From Acidimicrobium sp. UBA3029 (lineage in GTDB: Bacteria; Actinomycetota; Acidimicrobiia; Acidimicrobiales; Ilumatobacteraceae): 13,814 nt of DNA. A program made the translations under genes and the position numbers. Location of the stretch: assembly GCA_002367695.1 (NCBI GenBank), contig DFDK01000035.1, positions 1-13,814 of the forward strand, given 5' to 3'. The notes under the pieces are model-generated. The model saw only the letters and a program-made list of their open reading frames with translations. It was not told the origin of the DNA and searched no databases. Below are positions 12,979-13,814 of this stretch, one piece after another (positions within the stretch are counted from its first letter, which is position 1; each line of letters opens with the position of its first letter).

Positions 12979-13398
12979 ATGAATTCAGTGATGTTGATCG
13001 GGCGTATTCTGTTCGCTTTTATGTTTATCGCAAGTGGTCTCAACCACTTCACAAAAGCTGAGGCAATGGCCGGTTACGCCGCCTACAAGAAAGTGCCGGC
13101 ACCAAAGCTTGCCAATATTTTGTCGGGAGCCTTGATGGTTCTTGGTGGTCTCTCCGTCATCCTCGGTGTCTATGCCGACCTTGGCGCTGTTGTTCTTGCA
13201 GCGTTGCTCGTCATCATGGCGCTCAAGATGCATGACTTTTGGACACAGACAGACGCAACGGCCAAGCAAACCGAGATGATCGGATTCATGAAGAACATTT
13301 CGATGGCCGGTGGCGCATTGTTCATCTTTGCGATTGCCGCTTCACAATCTGATTACGGCTTGGCACTCACCGAAAGCCTTTGGAGTATCTCCAAGTAA
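12979..13398 (+). CDS. DoxX-family membrane protein
   Basis: A 139-residue protein with four predicted membrane helices (about 4–21, 46–64, 67–84 and 104–121) and the DoxX features GRILFAFMFIASGLNHF at the N-terminus, a KMHDFW element in the middle and a final helix, AGGALFIFAIAA. DoxX relatives are small quinone-linked or redox membrane proteins. In Bacillus subtilis the DoxX-family protein CatD is controlled by MarR/DUF24-type repressors responding to quinones, a useful parallel for this pair. The ATG has a good ribosome site, AAGGAG, 6 nt upstream. The gene is divergent from marR and controlled by the palindromes between them, and it is transcribed alone, ending at the hairpin at 13444. 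Confidence 0.9.
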   Translation: MNSVMLIGRILFAFMFIASGLNHFTKAEAMAGYAAYKKVPAPKLANILSGALMVLGGLSVILGVYADLGAVVLAALLVIMALKMHDFWTQTDATAKQTEMIGFMKNISMAGGALFIFAIAASQSDYGLALTESLWSISK

Positions 13399-13443
13399 TT
13401 TCTGCGGGGTCACCCCCCGACCTGCATATAAATAGATAAATAA

Positions 13444-13484
13444 AAGGGCGGCCCGCAAGGGTCGCCCTTCTCTATTTCTTTATT
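13444..13484 (+). terminator. Rho-independent terminator of doxX
   Basis: An 11-bp GC-rich stem (AAGGGCG... with CGCCCTT, one G·T pair) closed by a GCAA tetraloop, followed by a T-rich tail. On the other strand the hairpin is also followed by a T-rich run, so it could stop transcripts from either side. It begins 46 bp after the doxX stop and insulates doxX from the next operon. Confidence 0.85.
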
Positions 13485-13550
13485 CGCACTTTTAGCCACA
13501 TCCATCTCCACATATGCACGAAAAGCTGATTTAAGTGCCACAACCCAAAT

Positions 13551-13570
13551 GTGTATGAGAGGTGTATAGT
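13551..13570 (+). promoter_or_regulatory. Promoter of the second toxin–antitoxin pair, with direct repeats
   Basis: TATAGT at 13565–13570 is followed by six bases and then ATG 13577, again a leaderless arrangement. GTGTAT occurs twice (13551–13556 and 13562–13567), 11 bp apart, so both copies face the same side of the helix and the second overlaps the -10. This may be the antitoxin's own binding site. The -35 is not convincing. Confidence 0.45.
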
Positions 13571-13576
13571 ATGACG

Positions 13577-13780
13577 ATGGCTCGTACAAATATTGACATT
13601 GATGAAGTTGCATGTCGCAGAGTTATGAAGCGGTACAACCTCACCACGATGAAGGACGCAGTCAATTTTGCCCTCAATCAATTAGCCGTTGAGCCAATGA
13701 CTCTCAAAGAAGCAATAGCTATGGGCGGCACTGGGTGGGACGGAGATATACCTGAAACTCAAAAAACTACAAAACGATGA
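13577..13780 (+). CDS. vapB: VapB-type antitoxin
   Basis: A 67-residue protein with the VapB antitoxin pattern: a ribbon-helix-helix-like start MARTNIDIDEVACRRVMKRY, then LTTMKDAVNFALNQLAVEPM, and the tail MGGTGWDGDIPET that normally binds the VapC active-site groove. I chose ATG 13577 because MARTNIDID is the usual family start and because the -10 at 13565 puts the transcript start there. ATG 13571 or GTG 13562 would add residues but would lie before the expected start point. Its stop overlaps the next ATG by 4 bp. It represses its operon and neutralises the toxin. It differs from the first antitoxin in the window (Phd/YefM type). Confidence 0.85.
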   Translation: MARTNIDIDEVACRRVMKRYNLTTMKDAVNFALNQLAVEPMTLKEAIAMGGTGWDGDIPETQKTTKR

Positions 13781-13814
13781 TCCTCATCGACACATCGGCA
13801 TGGATCGAGTTTTT
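13777..13814 (+). CDS. vapC: VapC toxin, 5' end only (cut by window edge)
   Basis: ATG 13777 overlaps the antitoxin stop by 4 bp and reads MILIDTSAWIEF before the window ends. LIDTSAWIEF is the first strand of a PIN domain, with the first metal-binding Asp at residue 5. With the antitoxin in front, this is the VapC ribonuclease of the second pair. Whether the rest of the domain is intact cannot be seen. Confidence 0.8.
   Translation, partial: MILIDTSAWIEF

Noticed and set aside
13405..13419. Short GC hairpin CGGGG/CCCCG after doxX as a terminator
   Set aside because: The stem is only 5 bp and no T-run follows. The hairpin at 13444 is much stronger and has the T-rich tail.
13562..13576. GTG 13562 or ATG 13571 as the start of the second antitoxin
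   Set aside because: GTG 13562 overlaps the -10 TATAGT, and ATG 13571 comes directly after it, before the expected transcript start. The family N-terminus MARTNID begins at 13577.
1..13814. Defence island, prophage, CRISPR or insertion sequence
   Set aside because: No repeat-spacer array, transposase, integrase, structural phage gene or tRNA was found. Apart from the two VapBC pairs the genes are metabolic or regulatory.

Overview
The window looks like chromosomal DNA of an actinobacterium of only moderate GC (about half GC by eye). The clues are a SufC–SufS–SufU iron-sulfur assembly set with SufU in place of SufE, an acyl-CoA dehydrogenase of the FadE type common in actinobacteria, a DUF1185/amino-acid-synthesis protein, two type II toxin–antitoxin pairs, and several starts where a -10 hexamer lies 6–7 nt before the start codon with no Shine-Dalgarno sequence (leaderless mRNAs). 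My guess is a freshwater or marine member of the Acidimicrobiia. That is inference from style and gene content, not a search result.

Layout from left to right: (1) 33–1613 (+), a family 2 glycosyltransferase for surface polysaccharide. (2) 1559–3151 (-), an acyl-CoA dehydrogenase followed in the same frame by a small membrane-anchored protein with no normal start codon. (3) 3246–5530 (+), a tightly packed run of VapB-like antitoxin, VapC toxin, metallo-beta-lactamase-fold hydrolase and fatty acid desaturase; the 94 bp between this run and the dehydrogenase holds two perfect inverted repeats. (4) 5585–8040 (+), sufC, sufS and sufU with their own promoter and a dyad at its -35 region, but no sufB or sufD beside them. 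(5) 8044–12877 (-), seven codirectional genes: marR, DUF1185, EthD, a shortened VOC protein, an EamA exporter, a class I aminotransferase and a D-2-hydroxyacid dehydrogenase. (6) 12979–13398 (+), doxX, divergent from marR, followed by a strong terminator. (7) 13577 to the end (+), a second VapBC pair whose toxin is cut by the window edge.

The strongest regulatory signal is the 101-bp marR–doxX gap. It holds two 18-bp palindromic boxes (TAGTTGYG-N2-CGCAACTA) placed over the -35 and -10 of the doxX promoter, and a third, unrelated 18-bp dyad lies just downstream. The MarR protein very probably represses doxX and itself, and perhaps the whole minus-strand run. MarR with DoxX, EthD and VOC proteins suggests a response to an electrophilic or aromatic small molecule, with the EamA exporter, aminotransferase and hydroxyacid dehydrogenase handling a related keto, amino or hydroxy acid. 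The substrate cannot be read from the sequence.

No tRNA, rRNA, CRISPR array, insertion sequence or phage gene was seen. Almost all the sequence is coding. The largest gap, 13399–13576, holds the terminator and the second antitoxin promoter.
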